Assembly (NCBI RefSeq): GCF_009746585.1
Contig: NZ_WRPO01000005.1
Location: 62,001 to 126,000 of the forward strand
Source: Novosphingobium aquimarinum
GTDB lineage: Bacteria > Pseudomonadota > Alphaproteobacteria > Sphingomonadales > Sphingomonadaceae
Length of the DNA: 64,000 nucleotides
Direction: 5' to 3'
In this document: one piece after another, positions 55,551 to 63,936 of the stretch
Layout of the letters: each line of letters starts with the position of its first letter
How positions within the stretch are numbered: position 1 is the stretch's first letter
Position numbers and translations under genes: made by a program
The notes under the pieces: model-generated
Databases searched by the model: none
Seen by the model: the letters and a program-made list of their open reading frames with translations, nothing else
What the model was told of the DNA's origin: nothing

Positions 55551-56165
55551 ATGATCCATATTGTCAAAGGGTGCTCGCTTACCGATGCGCGCGCCGCCTC
55601 GATGTTCGAGGACCGCAAGACCCTGTTCGTCGATCTGCTGGGCTGGGATGTTCCGGTCGTCGGCGGCCGCTATGAAATCGACAGCTATGACGGCGACAAG
55701 GCGGTCTATCTGATCGCCACCGACGATGGCTGCATTCACCAGGGGTCGATGCGGCTGCTATCGACAGAGGGCGCACATCTTCTCGCCGATCGTTTCGCGT
55801 CGCTCTGCGAGTGCGATGCGCCCCGGGGGGAGCAGGTTCGCGAGATTACGCGACTTTGCCTGCCGCAACGATTGGGCGCCCCCGGACGCCTGCGTGTCCG
55901 CAACCGGCTCATCTCGGCGATGGTCGATCATGCGCTCGGCAGCGGAATCACCATGCTAACCGGCGTCGTGACCGCTGCTTTTCGCGAGGAGGTTTTGGCG
56001 ATGGGCTGGCGCGCAGCGCCGCTCGGCCCCGCGCGCCGCATCGATGGCGCGTTCCTTGGAGCGTTCCGCATCGAGATCTGCGCCGGTACGCCTGCGCTGC
56101 TGGCGTCGAACGGCATCTATGTACCGGGTGCGATCACTCCCGATGCGGCGGCAAGAGCCGCGTGA
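55551..56165 (+). CDS. Acyl-homoserine-lactone synthase (LuxI family)
   Basis: 204 residues. All eight residues that define LuxI proteins are in place: R22, F26, W32, D44, D47, R68, E98 and R101 (for example EDRKTLFVDLLGW, EIDSYD, EITRLC). It joins S-adenosylmethionine and an acyl-ACP or acyl-CoA to make a diffusible lactone. A good GGGAG ribosome site precedes the ATG. The acyl chain cannot be predicted. Confidence 0.93.
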   Translation: MIHIVKGCSLTDARAASMFEDRKTLFVDLLGWDVPVVGGRYEIDSYDGDKAVYLIATDDGCIHQGSMRLLSTEGAHLLADRFASLCECDAPRGEQVREITRLCLPQRLGAPGRLRVRNRLISAMVDHALGSGITMLTGVVTAAFREEVLAMGWRAAPLGPARRIDGAFLGAFRIEICAGTPALLASNGIYVPGAITPDAAARAA

Positions 56166-56176
56166 AGGGAATGGCG

Positions 56177-57052
56177 ATGCACGACCCCGCCCGCCTCGCC
56201 GCGATGCTGCTCGCCGACGGTTATGTCATTGTCGATAACGCCGTGCCGACCGAGCTAATCACCGCGCTCGAAGCCGAACTCGCACCGCGCTTCGTCGCCA
56301 CGCCCTTTTGCGAAGGCGGATTCTACGGAGCCCGCACCAAGCGCTTTGGCGCGTTGTTGCGGCGTTCACGGCATATCGCCGGCCTTGTGCTGCACCCGAT
56401 CATCCGCGGTATCGCCGAAACGGTGCTCGGGGAATGGTGCGATCGTATCGTTCTCAACCTCACCCAGGCGATCGAAATCCATCCCGGCGCGCTCGCGCAG
56501 GTGCCGCACCGCGACCAGGATCTCTGGGGCGGCGTCAAGACCGGGATGCACTATCAGATCAACGTCATCTGGCCGATCGATCCGTTCACGCTGGAGAGTG
56601 GCGCGACGCTGGTCTGGCCGGGCAGCCATCACGATGCGGCATCGCAACCGGGCGATGCACGTCCGGTCGCCGCCGAAATGCCACCCGGCTCCGCGCTGCT
56701 GTTCCTCGGATCGATCCTGCATGGTGCCGGCGCTAACCAGTCCGATCATGTGCGCCGCGCGGTCATCACCTCCTATTGCCTCGGATGGCTGCGGACGTTC
56801 GAGAATCAGTATCTCGTCTATCCGCCCGCCATCGCTCGAGCGTTCGATCCCGATCTGGCCGCGCTCATCGGCTATGCCCAGCATCGCCCCAATCTCGGCA
56901 ATGTCGAAGGCCAGTGCCCGTCCGTGCTGCTTCACCGGGACGATATCGACGGCCTCCCTGCGATCGACGCGCTGCTCCCCGGCCAGGCCGACATGCTGGA
57001 TGCCTATGTCGCCGAACAGGAAGCCGCGCGTGCGGGCCTGATCGGCGGGTAA
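56177..57052 (+). CDS. Phytanoyl-CoA dioxygenase (PhyH) family protein
   Basis: 291 residues. Fe(II) ligands H111-x-D113 (PHRDQDLW) and H182 (ILHGAGANQS), with R193 or R194 for 2-oxoglutarate. The ATG at 56177 is 7 nt after GGGA; an ATG 6 nt upstream is too close to it. It lies 11 bp after luxI and is probably co-transcribed. From memory, luxR-luxI-phyH triads are known in sphingomonads. It may modify the signal or another acyl chain. Confidence 0.88.
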   Translation: MHDPARLAAMLLADGYVIVDNAVPTELITALEAELAPRFVATPFCEGGFYGARTKRFGALLRRSRHIAGLVLHPIIRGIAETVLGEWCDRIVLNLTQAIEIHPGALAQVPHRDQDLWGGVKTGMHYQINVIWPIDPFTLESGATLVWPGSHHDAASQPGDARPVAAEMPPGSALLFLGSILHGAGANQSDHVRRAVITSYCLGWLRTFENQYLVYPPAIARAFDPDLAALIGYAQHRPNLGNVEGQCPSVLLHRDDIDGLPAIDALLPGQADMLDAYVAEQEAARAGLIGG

Positions 57053-57082
57053 CGCGGGTTCGTCGGACCGGGCGCTGCACTC

Positions 57083-57394
57083 ATGACACACGATCCAAAC
57101 CCCGAAGCAGGCGGCGGCGCGCGAACACGGATCGAGGCGGATTCATCCGCTGTGGACGGTGGAGCCACGGCGTCGTCGGCCGCGGAGCGCGCTCGGCGGG
57201 CACGCGAGCATTGCCCGTTTCTGACAACCAAGCAGGCCGCGTTCCATCTCGGTCTCGCGGGGGACACGCTCAAGAAGATGCGCCGGGAGCGGCGCGGCCC
57301 GCCGTGCCGAAAGCATGGCACCGTCTGGCGCTACCATATCGACGATATCGAGGCCTGGTCGCGCGCGAACATGCGGGAGGGAGGCAATGGCTAG
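57083..57394 (+). CDS. Excisionase-like helix-turn-helix protein
   Basis: 103 residues with a disordered N-terminal half and a MerR-like HTH_17 domain: FLTTKQAAFHLGLAGDTLKKM, then GPPCRKHGTVWRYHIDDIEAW. These small proteins act as excisionases or AlpA-like regulators on integrated elements. Its 3' end overlaps the TraF-type gene by 8 bp, placing it in the transfer module. Confidence 0.85.
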   Translation: MTHDPNPEAGGGARTRIEADSSAVDGGATASSAAERARRAREHCPFLTTKQAAFHLGLAGDTLKKMRRERRGPPCRKHGTVWRYHIDDIEAWSRANMREGGNG

Positions 57395-57908
57395 GCTGCT
57401 ACCCTCCCGTCTGCCGGCTAAACCCACCGCGCTGATCGGTCTCGGCGCGGCCGCGCTGGCGACCACGATCGCGCTGCCGCCAACGCCGTGGCTGGTCTGG
57501 AACGCATCGGCCAGCGCGCCGATCGGTCTCTATGCCGTCAGCGGACGGCAGGACATCGCATCGGGCGACATGGTGCTGGTCCGGGTGCCCGACCGCTGGC
57601 GCCGGCTCGCCGCCGAGCGGCGCTACATTCCGATCAATATCCCGCTGGTCAAGCGCGTCGCGGCCGCGCCCGGCGATCGCGTCTGTGCGCGCGGGCGGGA
57701 GATCTATGTCAACGGCCACCCGGTGGCCGAACGCCGCGAAGCCGATGGCCGCGACCGTCCGATGCCGTGGTGGAATGGCTGCGTGATGTTGCGTTCGGGC
57801 GCATTGTTCCTGCTGATGGACAGCCCGGATTCGTTCGATGGGCGTTATTTCGGACCGACATCGCGCGGCGACGTCATCGGCGAGGTGCGACTGCTGTGGC
57901 TGGGCTGA
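57387..57908 (+). CDS. traF: S26-family signal peptidase, TraF type
   Basis: 173 residues with one N-terminal helix (about 15-33). The Ser-Lys dyad is S43 (SASAPIGLY) and K89 (PLVKRVAAAPGD), and the C-terminal GRYFGPTSRGDVIG matches S26 peptidases. TraF in conjugation matures and cyclises the pilin. GAGG lies just upstream of the ATG, inside the preceding gene. Confidence 0.9.
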   Translation: MARLLPSRLPAKPTALIGLGAAALATTIALPPTPWLVWNASASAPIGLYAVSGRQDIASGDMVLVRVPDRWRRLAAERRYIPINIPLVKRVAAAPGDRVCARGREIYVNGHPVAERREADGRDRPMPWWNGCVMLRSGALFLLMDSPDSFDGRYFGPTSRGDVIGEVRLLWLG

Positions 57909-58537
57909 GGGTCGCCATCACCGCCCTGGCGCTGCTGGCGGCGGCACCGGCTGACGCGCAGTCGGTCGTTCACTGGCGGCCCTATATCGAGGCAGCCTCG
58001 GCGCGTTTCGGCGTGCCGGTAGAATGGATCGAGCGCGTCATGCGCGCCGAGAGCGGCGGGCGCACGGTGCTGGACGGGCGCCCGATTACCAGCCACGCCG
58101 GCGCGATGGGACTGATGCAGCTCATGCCCGGCACCTGGTCCGAAATGCGCGCGCGGCTCGGGCTCGGACGTGATCCCCATAGCCCGCGCGACAACATATT
58201 GGCGGGGACGCTCTATCTTCGTCTGATGTATGACCGCTTCGGTTATCCCGGACTGTTCGCAGCCTATAACGCGGGACCGGCACGCTATGCCGAGCACGTG
58301 CGGACCGGCCGCGCGCTGCCCGGTGAGACCCGCGCCTATCTCGCGAGCGTCGCCGGAGTGCCCGTCAATTCCCGGTCGGCTGTCACGGCCGCCAGTGCAA
58401 CGCCGCGTACCGTCAATGCCATCTTCTTCGCGATCGGCGACCGGCCCCCTGCCGGCCGGAGCGAAGCCGGTGCGGCCACGCTGTTCGTCGCGCTGCGATC
58501 GACGTCGCCCGAGAAGAACGCGCCAGACCGCCCATAG
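57896..58537 (+). CDS. VirB1-like lytic transglycosylase
   Basis: 213 residues from a GTG overlapping the TraF-type gene by 13 bp. Signal peptide to about residue 22 (ADAQ), then an SLT domain: catalytic E52 (MRAESGGR), SHAGAMGLMQLMPGTW, NILAGTLYL and FAAYNAGPARY. It opens the peptidoglycan for the conjugation channel. The C-terminal 70 residues are of low complexity. Confidence 0.9.
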   Translation: MAGLRVAITALALLAAAPADAQSVVHWRPYIEAASARFGVPVEWIERVMRAESGGRTVLDGRPITSHAGAMGLMQLMPGTWSEMRARLGLGRDPHSPRDNILAGTLYLRLMYDRFGYPGLFAAYNAGPARYAEHVRTGRALPGETRAYLASVAGVPVNSRSAVTAASATPRTVNAIFFAIGDRPPAGRSEAGAATLFVALRSTSPEKNAPDRP

Positions 58538-58591
58538 TGCGAGCCGATCGGGGCTTCATGCCGAATCGTGTTTCTGCTATGTTCCGAGCCT

Positions 58592-59047
58592 ATGGAGTTG
58601 GTCGTGATGTTGCTCGGTCTGATCCTGTCCGCCACCGGCATCGTCCTCTTCGCCTGGGCGATGTTCCGGCTCGCCGTCTTCGCACTCCCGGTCGGGCTCG
58701 GTGCGGCCGCATTTCTGTGGGCGGGGGGTGGCGAACTGGGGCCGTTGCTCGGTCTGCTTCTCGGCCTCGTCGTCGGCGTCGCGGTCTTGCTGATCGGACG
58801 CATGCTCATCGCGTCGCGGTTGCCCGTTCCGCTTCGCGGAGCGATCGCGCTTCTCTTCGCCGTGCCCGCCGGGATCGCCGGCGGCAGTGTCGTCTCCAGC
58901 CTGATGCAGCTCGGCGGTGCGGGGCCGACCGCGACCGGCATCGCCGCGGCGGTCGGCGCGATCATCATCGCCGGTGCCGCCATGATGAGCCTGTTGCCCG
59001 CGATGACCGCTTGCACCGGTTCGAACGGATCCCCGCTGCACGGTTGA
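58592..59047 (+). CDS. Hypothetical membrane protein
   Basis: 151 residues from ATG 58592; an ATG 24 nt upstream is possible. Four to five hydrophobic helices (LVVMLLGLILSATGIVLF and onward), rich in Gly, Ala and Leu. I do not recognise a family. It follows the transglycosylase by 54 bp and ends the module before the ardC leader. Confidence 0.65.
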   Translation: MELVVMLLGLILSATGIVLFAWAMFRLAVFALPVGLGAAAFLWAGGGELGPLLGLLLGLVVGVAVLLIGRMLIASRLPVPLRGAIALLFAVPAGIAGGSVVSSLMQLGGAGPTATGIAAAVGAIIIAGAAMMSLLPAMTACTGSNGSPLHG

Positions 59048-59562
59048 TCTGTTGGGGCCAGTGGGCCGAGTGCTCGCTCCTCGTGTCACCGCGCGCATGG
59101 CGACCACGACGAGAGTGCTTCAAGACGGCAGGGTCTGACCTGACGCATCCGGGTTTTCAGGCGCCTCGCGCCTGCGGCGCGACCGCCGCTCTATTCCGCT
59201 AGGCTCACATCCGTTCGCCAAGCTCCACCGGGCCACGCTTCGCGCGTCCCGGCCAAAGGTGACGATCGGACTGGCGGGATGCCGGAGCCTTGCTCCGGCC
59301 TGTCGTCGCCGCGCCTGACCGGCGCGGCGGCATTTTTCGTTGGGCCTTCCCCTCGTCGCGCGGGTGGGCGGCGCTCCCTTCTGGGCCCGGCCCGGCGTCC
59401 CGCAAGCCGGCCTTCGACTGCGCTCGGGTCCGGCTCCTCCATTGCATTTCGGCCCTGCGGGTGCGGACCGCCTCCTGGCCGCGCCCGGCAGGTCGCAATT
59501 CGCCGCCCACCCCCGCTCCGGGGGAGGCCCTGGGGTTTTTGGGGCGGCATTGGAGGATAGCC
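59048..59562. other. Long structured leader upstream of the ArdC-type gene
   Basis: About 515 bp with no convincing gene. It holds two adjacent hairpins: a perfect 8-bp stem GCCGGAGC/GCTCCGGC at 59281-59299, and a 9-bp GC-rich stem followed by a T-run at 59307-59337. Frames are open on both strands from there to 59562, but their products are Pro/Arg/Ala-rich and look like read-through of GC-rich DNA. It may be a regulatory leader. Confidence 0.5.
59307..59337 (+). terminator. Terminator-like hairpin in the ardC leader
   Basis: CGCCGCGCC (59307-59315) pairs with GGCGCGGCG (59321-59329) around TGACC, and then GCATTTTT follows. It is 225 bp upstream of the ArdC-type ATG. It could end the upstream transcript or act as an attenuator for the genes that follow. 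Confidence 0.6.
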
Positions 59563-60534
59563 ATGCACCAGACCGGCAGCCAACGCGCGCGCGCAGAGGG
59601 CAGCAAACGCCAGCCCCCGGCGGAGCGCGCCAATCTTTACGACGAGGTGACGGGCCGCATTGTTTCCGAACTTGAGGCGGGCCGCTTCCCTTGGGTCCAG
59701 CCTTGGGGCCGCCCCAATGGTCAAGGCTTCTCCGCCGCCCCCGGCCTCCCGCGCAACGGGCTCACCAGCCGCAATTACAGCGGCGTCAATGTCCTGATCC
59801 TGTGGGGAGCAGTGATCGAGAACGGCTATCCGTCGCAATCGTGGCTGACCTTCCGCCAAGCCTTGGAGGCGGGCGGCAATGTCAGGAAAGGCGAGCGCGG
59901 GACAAGGGTTGTCTATGCCGACCGCTTCACCCCCGAAGCCGAGAAGGAACGCGCGCGCCAGACCGGCGGCGAAGCCCGCGCGGTGCCGTTCCTCAAACGC
60001 TTCACCGTGTTCAACGTCGCACAGTGCGAAGGCTTGCGCCCCGGCCTTGCCACCGACCCCGCACCGCTTCCCGAACGCCAAGTCGTGCCGATCGCCGAAG
60101 CGGTCATTGCGGCATCGGGCGTCGATTTCCGCATCGGTGGGGACAAGGCCTACTATGTCCCGAGCGCCGACTATGTGCAGGTGCCCCCGCAACCGGCCTT
60201 CCACGAACAGATCAATTTCTACCGGACGGCGCTGCACGAACTCTGTCATGCCAGCGGCCACCCGTCGCGCCTCAATCGCAATCTGCGCAATGCGTTCGGC
60301 AGCAAGGACTATGCGCGCGAAGAATTGATCGCCGAGATGGGATCGGCCTTCCTTTGCGCCGCGCTCGGCATCGTGCCGACCGTTCGTCACGCCGATTATC
60401 TGGCATCATGGCTCGACGTGCTGCGCGAGGACAATCGCGCGATCTTTCGCGCGGCCAGTCAGGCGAGCAAGGCCGCCGATTGGCTGCTTGCCCGCTACGC
60501 CGAGACGCAGGACGAAGGGAGGGAAGCGGCATGA
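59563..60534 (+). CDS. ardC: ArdC-type antirestriction/zincin metallopeptidase-like protein
   Basis: 323 residues. The N-terminal DUF1738 ssDNA-binding part (LYDEVTGRIVSELEAG, NGLTSRNYSGVNVLIL, GGNVRKGERGT) is followed by a zincin domain with HELCH at 225-229 (third ligand Glu in EELIAEMGSAFL). ArdC proteins protect incoming conjugative DNA from restriction. GGAGG lies 6-7 nt before the ATG. Its stop overlaps the DUF2958 gene (ATGA). Confidence 0.9.
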   Translation: MHQTGSQRARAEGSKRQPPAERANLYDEVTGRIVSELEAGRFPWVQPWGRPNGQGFSAAPGLPRNGLTSRNYSGVNVLILWGAVIENGYPSQSWLTFRQALEAGGNVRKGERGTRVVYADRFTPEAEKERARQTGGEARAVPFLKRFTVFNVAQCEGLRPGLATDPAPLPERQVVPIAEAVIAASGVDFRIGGDKAYYVPSADYVQVPPQPAFHEQINFYRTALHELCHASGHPSRLNRNLRNAFGSKDYAREELIAEMGSAFLCAALGIVPTVRHADYLASWLDVLREDNRAIFRAASQASKAADWLLARYAETQDEGREAA

Positions 60535-60965
60535 TTACGCTCCCCCATGCGATCCTTTCGGCGCTGCGCGCGAATGCGCGCGCCAGCCGCCTCCACGAGC
60601 AGCGCGACGAACGGTTCGACCCGTTCCCGGTGGTCAAATTCTTCAATCCGGTCGGCGCGGCGACGTGGATCGCCACCGAGCTTTACGACGATGGAGACAC
60701 GCTGTTCGGCCTCGCCGACTTGGGGTTCGGATGCCCGGAAATGGGCGTGTTCTCGCTTACCGAGATTGCGGGCGTCCGCTTGCCCTTCGGCCTGTTCATC
60801 GAGCGCGACGAGCATTTCGAGCCGCTGGCCCCGCTTTCGCTATGGTCCGATACCGCGCGGCGCATGGGTGCAATCGTTCTGGCCGAAGCCGAACTTCGCC
60901 GCATCACCGATAGCCGGAACGGCAACGAGCTTCCGCCGCCTCTTGATGATCGAGGGGCCGGATGA
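60531..60965 (+). CDS. DUF2958 domain protein
   Basis: 144 residues. VVKFFNPVGAATWIATEL and DTLFGLADLGFGCPEMGVFSL followed by IERDEHFEPL match DUF2958, a domain found on plasmids and integrative elements. Function is not established. It is translationally coupled to the ArdC-type gene, which suggests a joint role in establishment of the element. Confidence 0.82.
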   Translation: MITLPHAILSALRANARASRLHEQRDERFDPFPVVKFFNPVGAATWIATELYDDGDTLFGLADLGFGCPEMGVFSLTEIAGVRLPFGLFIERDEHFEPLAPLSLWSDTARRMGAIVLAEAELRRITDSRNGNELPPPLDDRGAG

Positions 60966-61050
60966 CGCGCGGCGCGTTTCGCCGCATTGAGTGCCGGTCC
61001 CGCCCATCCAGCAAGACAAACGGGACCGGCGCTCCAGAAGGAGCAGACCA

Positions 61051-62862
61051 ATGAAACTCGACTTTATCGACCATAGCAAGCTGGTTCCGTCCAAGGTGAA
61101 CATGCGGCACGGACCCAAGCCCCCGGACGTGGGCGACATTCTGCCCTCGATCCGCAAGCGCGGTGTCATCGTGCCGCTGATCGTGCGCCCGCAGGCGGGC
61201 AACGATAATGGCGTCCACGAAATCGTCGCCGGGCGGCGGCGCTGGACGGCGAACGCCATCGCGCTTGTCGAGGGCATCGACCACGGCCCGCTTCCCGTCG
61301 CCATCCTCGACGCCGGGGACGACGCCGACGCCATCGAGGCATCGCTTCTCGAGAACACCCGGCTCGATCCCGACGAGGTGACGCGATGGGAAACCTTCGC
61401 ACGGCTGGTCAAGGAGGGCCGCGACATTGCGGATATCTCCGCGACGTTCGGCATTCCCGAGCTTGGCGTGAAGCGTATCCTAGCGCTCGGCAACCTGCTT
61501 CCGCGCATCCGCGATCTTTACCGCAAGGAGAAGATCAACGCGGCGACCGTCCGGCATCTGACGCTGGCGAGCAAGCAGCAGCAGAAGGCATGGCTGGCGC
61601 TCTACGACGATGACGACGCCTATTGCCCGACCGGCCAGCAATTGAAGGCATGGCTGTTCGGCGGGCAGTCGATCAAGGTCGAACATGCCCTGTTCGACGT
61701 CGATGCGAGCGGCCTTGCGATCGTCGCCGATCTGTTCGGCGAAGACCGCTATTTTGCAGATGCCGACGCGTTCTGGACCGCGCAGAACGCCGTAATCGAC
61801 GCGCGCAAGGAGGACTATCTGGATGCCGGATGGTTCGACGTGGTGATCGTCCCGCCCGGCGAATATTTCTACCGCTATGAGTTCGCCAAGGCACCCAAGC
61901 GCAAGGGCGGGCGCGTGTATATAGATGTGCGCGAAAGCGGCGAGGTCGAGGTCCACGAAGGCTATGTGACGAGCAAGGAGGCCAAGCGGCTCGAACGCGG
62001 CGAGGCAATCGAAACCGGCCCCAAAGTGCCGCGCCCCGAAGTGACGAGCACGATGCAGACCTATATCAACCTGCACCGTCATGCCGCTGTCCGCGCCTCG
62101 CTGACCCGTCATCCCAAGGTCGCGCTGCGCTTGATGGTCGCCCATGTCATCGTCGGGTCGCCACTGTGGACGGTCAAGCCCGAGCCGCAGACCGCGCGCA
62201 ACGACGATGTGCGCGAAAGCGTCGAAACTTGCCGCGCGGAAACCGACTTCGACGCGAAGCGCCGCGCCGTATTGGACCTTCTCGGCTTCTCGCCCGAGGA
62301 ACCGACCGTCACAGGCGGCAACGGCGACGACTTCGGACTGGTCGGCGTGTTCCTGCGCTTGCTCGACGTGCCCGACCGCGCCGTAATGGACGTGATCGTC
62401 ATCGTCATGGGCGAAACGCTCGCCAGCGGCAGCGCCGCCATCGAGGCGGTCGGCGGCGAGATCGGCGTCGATATGGCCCGCTACTGGCAGGCCGACGACG
62501 CCTTTTTCGAGTGTGTCCGCGACAAGGAGGTGCTGACCCGCATCGTCGCCGAGGTGGCGGGCGAACCTGTCGCCGCCGCCAATGCGAAGGAACCGGGCAA
62601 GGTCTTGAAGCGCATCGTCCGCGACCATCTGGAGGGTGCGAACGGGCGGCCCAAGGTCGAGGGTTGGGTGCCGAAATGGATGGCGTTCCCGCCCGCTACC
62701 TATACGGCGCGCGGCGGCGTCGGCACCGTCGCGGCTCATGCCAAGGTGCTCGCGGCGCGCCCCGACCGCGAGCCGGAACCGACCGGCCCCGGCGCGGTGA
62801 TTGCGCTTCCGGCCCCTGCCAAGGCCGAGCCGCAGGAACAGCCCGAGCGCGAAGCCGCATGA
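61051..62862 (+). CDS. ParB/RepB/Spo0J-family partition-like protein
   Basis: 603 residues. The N-terminal ParB nuclease/CTPase-like domain contains NMRHGPK, then VPLIVRP and GRRRWTANAIALVEG (the GxxR CTP motif), then ENTRLDPDEVTRWE and a HTH region (DISATFGIPELGVKRIL). A long C-terminal region of unknown role follows. Such large ParB-like proteins are standard in mobile elements and assist segregation or regulate replication. AAGGAG precedes the ATG. Confidence 0.9.
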   Translation: MKLDFIDHSKLVPSKVNMRHGPKPPDVGDILPSIRKRGVIVPLIVRPQAGNDNGVHEIVAGRRRWTANAIALVEGIDHGPLPVAILDAGDDADAIEASLLENTRLDPDEVTRWETFARLVKEGRDIADISATFGIPELGVKRILALGNLLPRIRDLYRKEKINAATVRHLTLASKQQQKAWLALYDDDDAYCPTGQQLKAWLFGGQSIKVEHALFDVDASGLAIVADLFGEDRYFADADAFWTAQNAVIDARKEDYLDAGWFDVVIVPPGEYFYRYEFAKAPKRKGGRVYIDVRESGEVEVHEGYVTSKEAKRLERGEAIETGPKVPRPEVTSTMQTYINLHRHAAVRASLTRHPKVALRLMVAHVIVGSPLWTVKPEPQTARNDDVRESVETCRAETDFDAKRRAVLDLLGFSPEEPTVTGGNGDDFGLVGVFLRLLDVPDRAVMDVIVIVMGETLASGSAAIEAVGGEIGVDMARYWQADDAFFECVRDKEVLTRIVAEVAGEPVAAANAKEPGKVLKRIVRDHLEGANGRPKVEGWVPKWMAFPPATYTARGGVGTVAAHAKVLAARPDREPEPTGPGAVIALPAPAKAEPQEQPEREAA

Positions 62863-62972
62863 AACTGGACGGGCGGCGGCGCACCCGCCGCCCGTTCCGT
62901 CCCCCATAAAATCGCCGCGCCGCTCGGCCGCAAGCGGCCCTCGCGGCGCGGATTTCAGACAGGAGACTTGTC

Positions 62973-63440
62973 ATGGCCGACCGTGTTTCGGCATCCATCA
63001 CCATCGGCGGGACGCTCCCCGCCAGCCAGCTTCCCGCCTTCGCCGAGGCCATCGCGAACGAAGGGCTGTCCACCGAATGGGACGGCGAACCCTTCGCGCT
63101 CGGCGATCTGCCCGAGGGCGAGCCCTTGGCGCTCATGGCGCACGAGGTCGCCTGGGGGCGGTTCGAGGGACTCGAAGCCTTCTGCATCGCGCATGGGCTT
63201 TTCTTCGCGCGCTGGTCGGGCGCCTATGCCTGCCAGTGGGGTGCGGAACGCACCGTGTTCACCGGCAGCGGCGAACCGCAAAGCTACGCTGCCGACGAGG
63301 ACGACTATATCCTCATGGGGCGCTGCACCGCCGAGCGATTGGGCAGCTATGCGGCGATCATCGCGCATTTCGATGCGGCCGACTTCGCGGTGCCCCCGCT
63401 TGTCATCACGCCCGAACGGGAGGAGGCGAGCAATGGCTGA
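62973..63440 (+). CDS. Hypothetical protein of mobile-element backbone
   Basis: 155 residues, acidic, no signal peptide or membrane segment. Visible stretches are ASITIGGTLPASQLPAFA at the N-terminus and MAHEVAWGRFEGLEAFC in the middle. I do not recognise the family. ACAGGAG lies 7 nt before the ATG. It overlaps the next gene by 8 bp, so the pair is likely co-translated, and it follows the ParB-like gene as part of the same module. Confidence 0.75.
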   Translation: MADRVSASITIGGTLPASQLPAFAEAIANEGLSTEWDGEPFALGDLPEGEPLALMAHEVAWGRFEGLEAFCIAHGLFFARWSGAYACQWGAERTVFTGSGEPQSYAADEDDYILMGRCTAERLGSYAAIIAHFDAADFAVPPLVITPEREEASNG

Positions 63441-63936
63441 CATCTGGATTCAGGGCAGCTTCGCCTTTCGCTGCACCGCCGCCGAGTGCGCGCTGATCGA
63501 GGAAGTCGCAAACGCTGGCTACGCGCTAGCGAATGACGACGCGCCCGATCCGCCGAGCGCGGCGCTGCTCGCAGCCTTTCCGCCGGACGATGCGAACGCG
63601 CGGTGGAGCGGGTTTCGCGAGGCGTTCAACGATCCCGAATTTCCCACCATCGGAGCCGATTTCATCGCTGAAACCTGCCCCGACGATCCATCCGCGCGGA
63701 TCGTGTGTTTCGCCAGCATGGACGATTTCGATGCCGCTGCCATCGCGGTGGTGATCCAGCGATGTTGCCCCGAAACGCTCGCCAAGGGGCCGATCGGCTT
63801 TGAATGGGCCATGACCTGTTCCAAGCCCCGCATCGGGGAGTTCGGTGGCGGCTGGTGCGCGATTTTCGCAGACCGCATCGAGATCGACGCGACCAACGAG
63901 GCGCTGTCGCGCGCGCTCGCGGGCGACGGCAACTAG
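63433..63936 (+). CDS. Hypothetical protein of mobile-element backbone
   Basis: 167 residues, acidic. It begins IWIQGSFAFRCTAAECALIEE and ends DRIEIDATNEALSRAL. No family is recognised, but the N-terminal strand-like opening resembles that of the preceding protein (both start MAD, then a short strand and a helix), which hints at distant duplication. It overlaps the preceding gene by 8 bp. The last 64 bp of the window show no gene. Confidence 0.75.
   Translation: MADIWIQGSFAFRCTAAECALIEEVANAGYALANDDAPDPPSAALLAAFPPDDANARWSGFREAFNDPEFPTIGADFIAETCPDDPSARIVCFASMDDFDAAAIAVVIQRCCPETLAKGPIGFEWAMTCSKPRIGEFGGGWCAIFADRIEIDATNEALSRALAGDGN

Noticed and set aside
59191-60390. 399-residue open frame antisense to the ArdC-type gene and its leader
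   Set aside because: Pro/Arg/Gly-rich, no domain, opposite a gene with a clear HELCH site.
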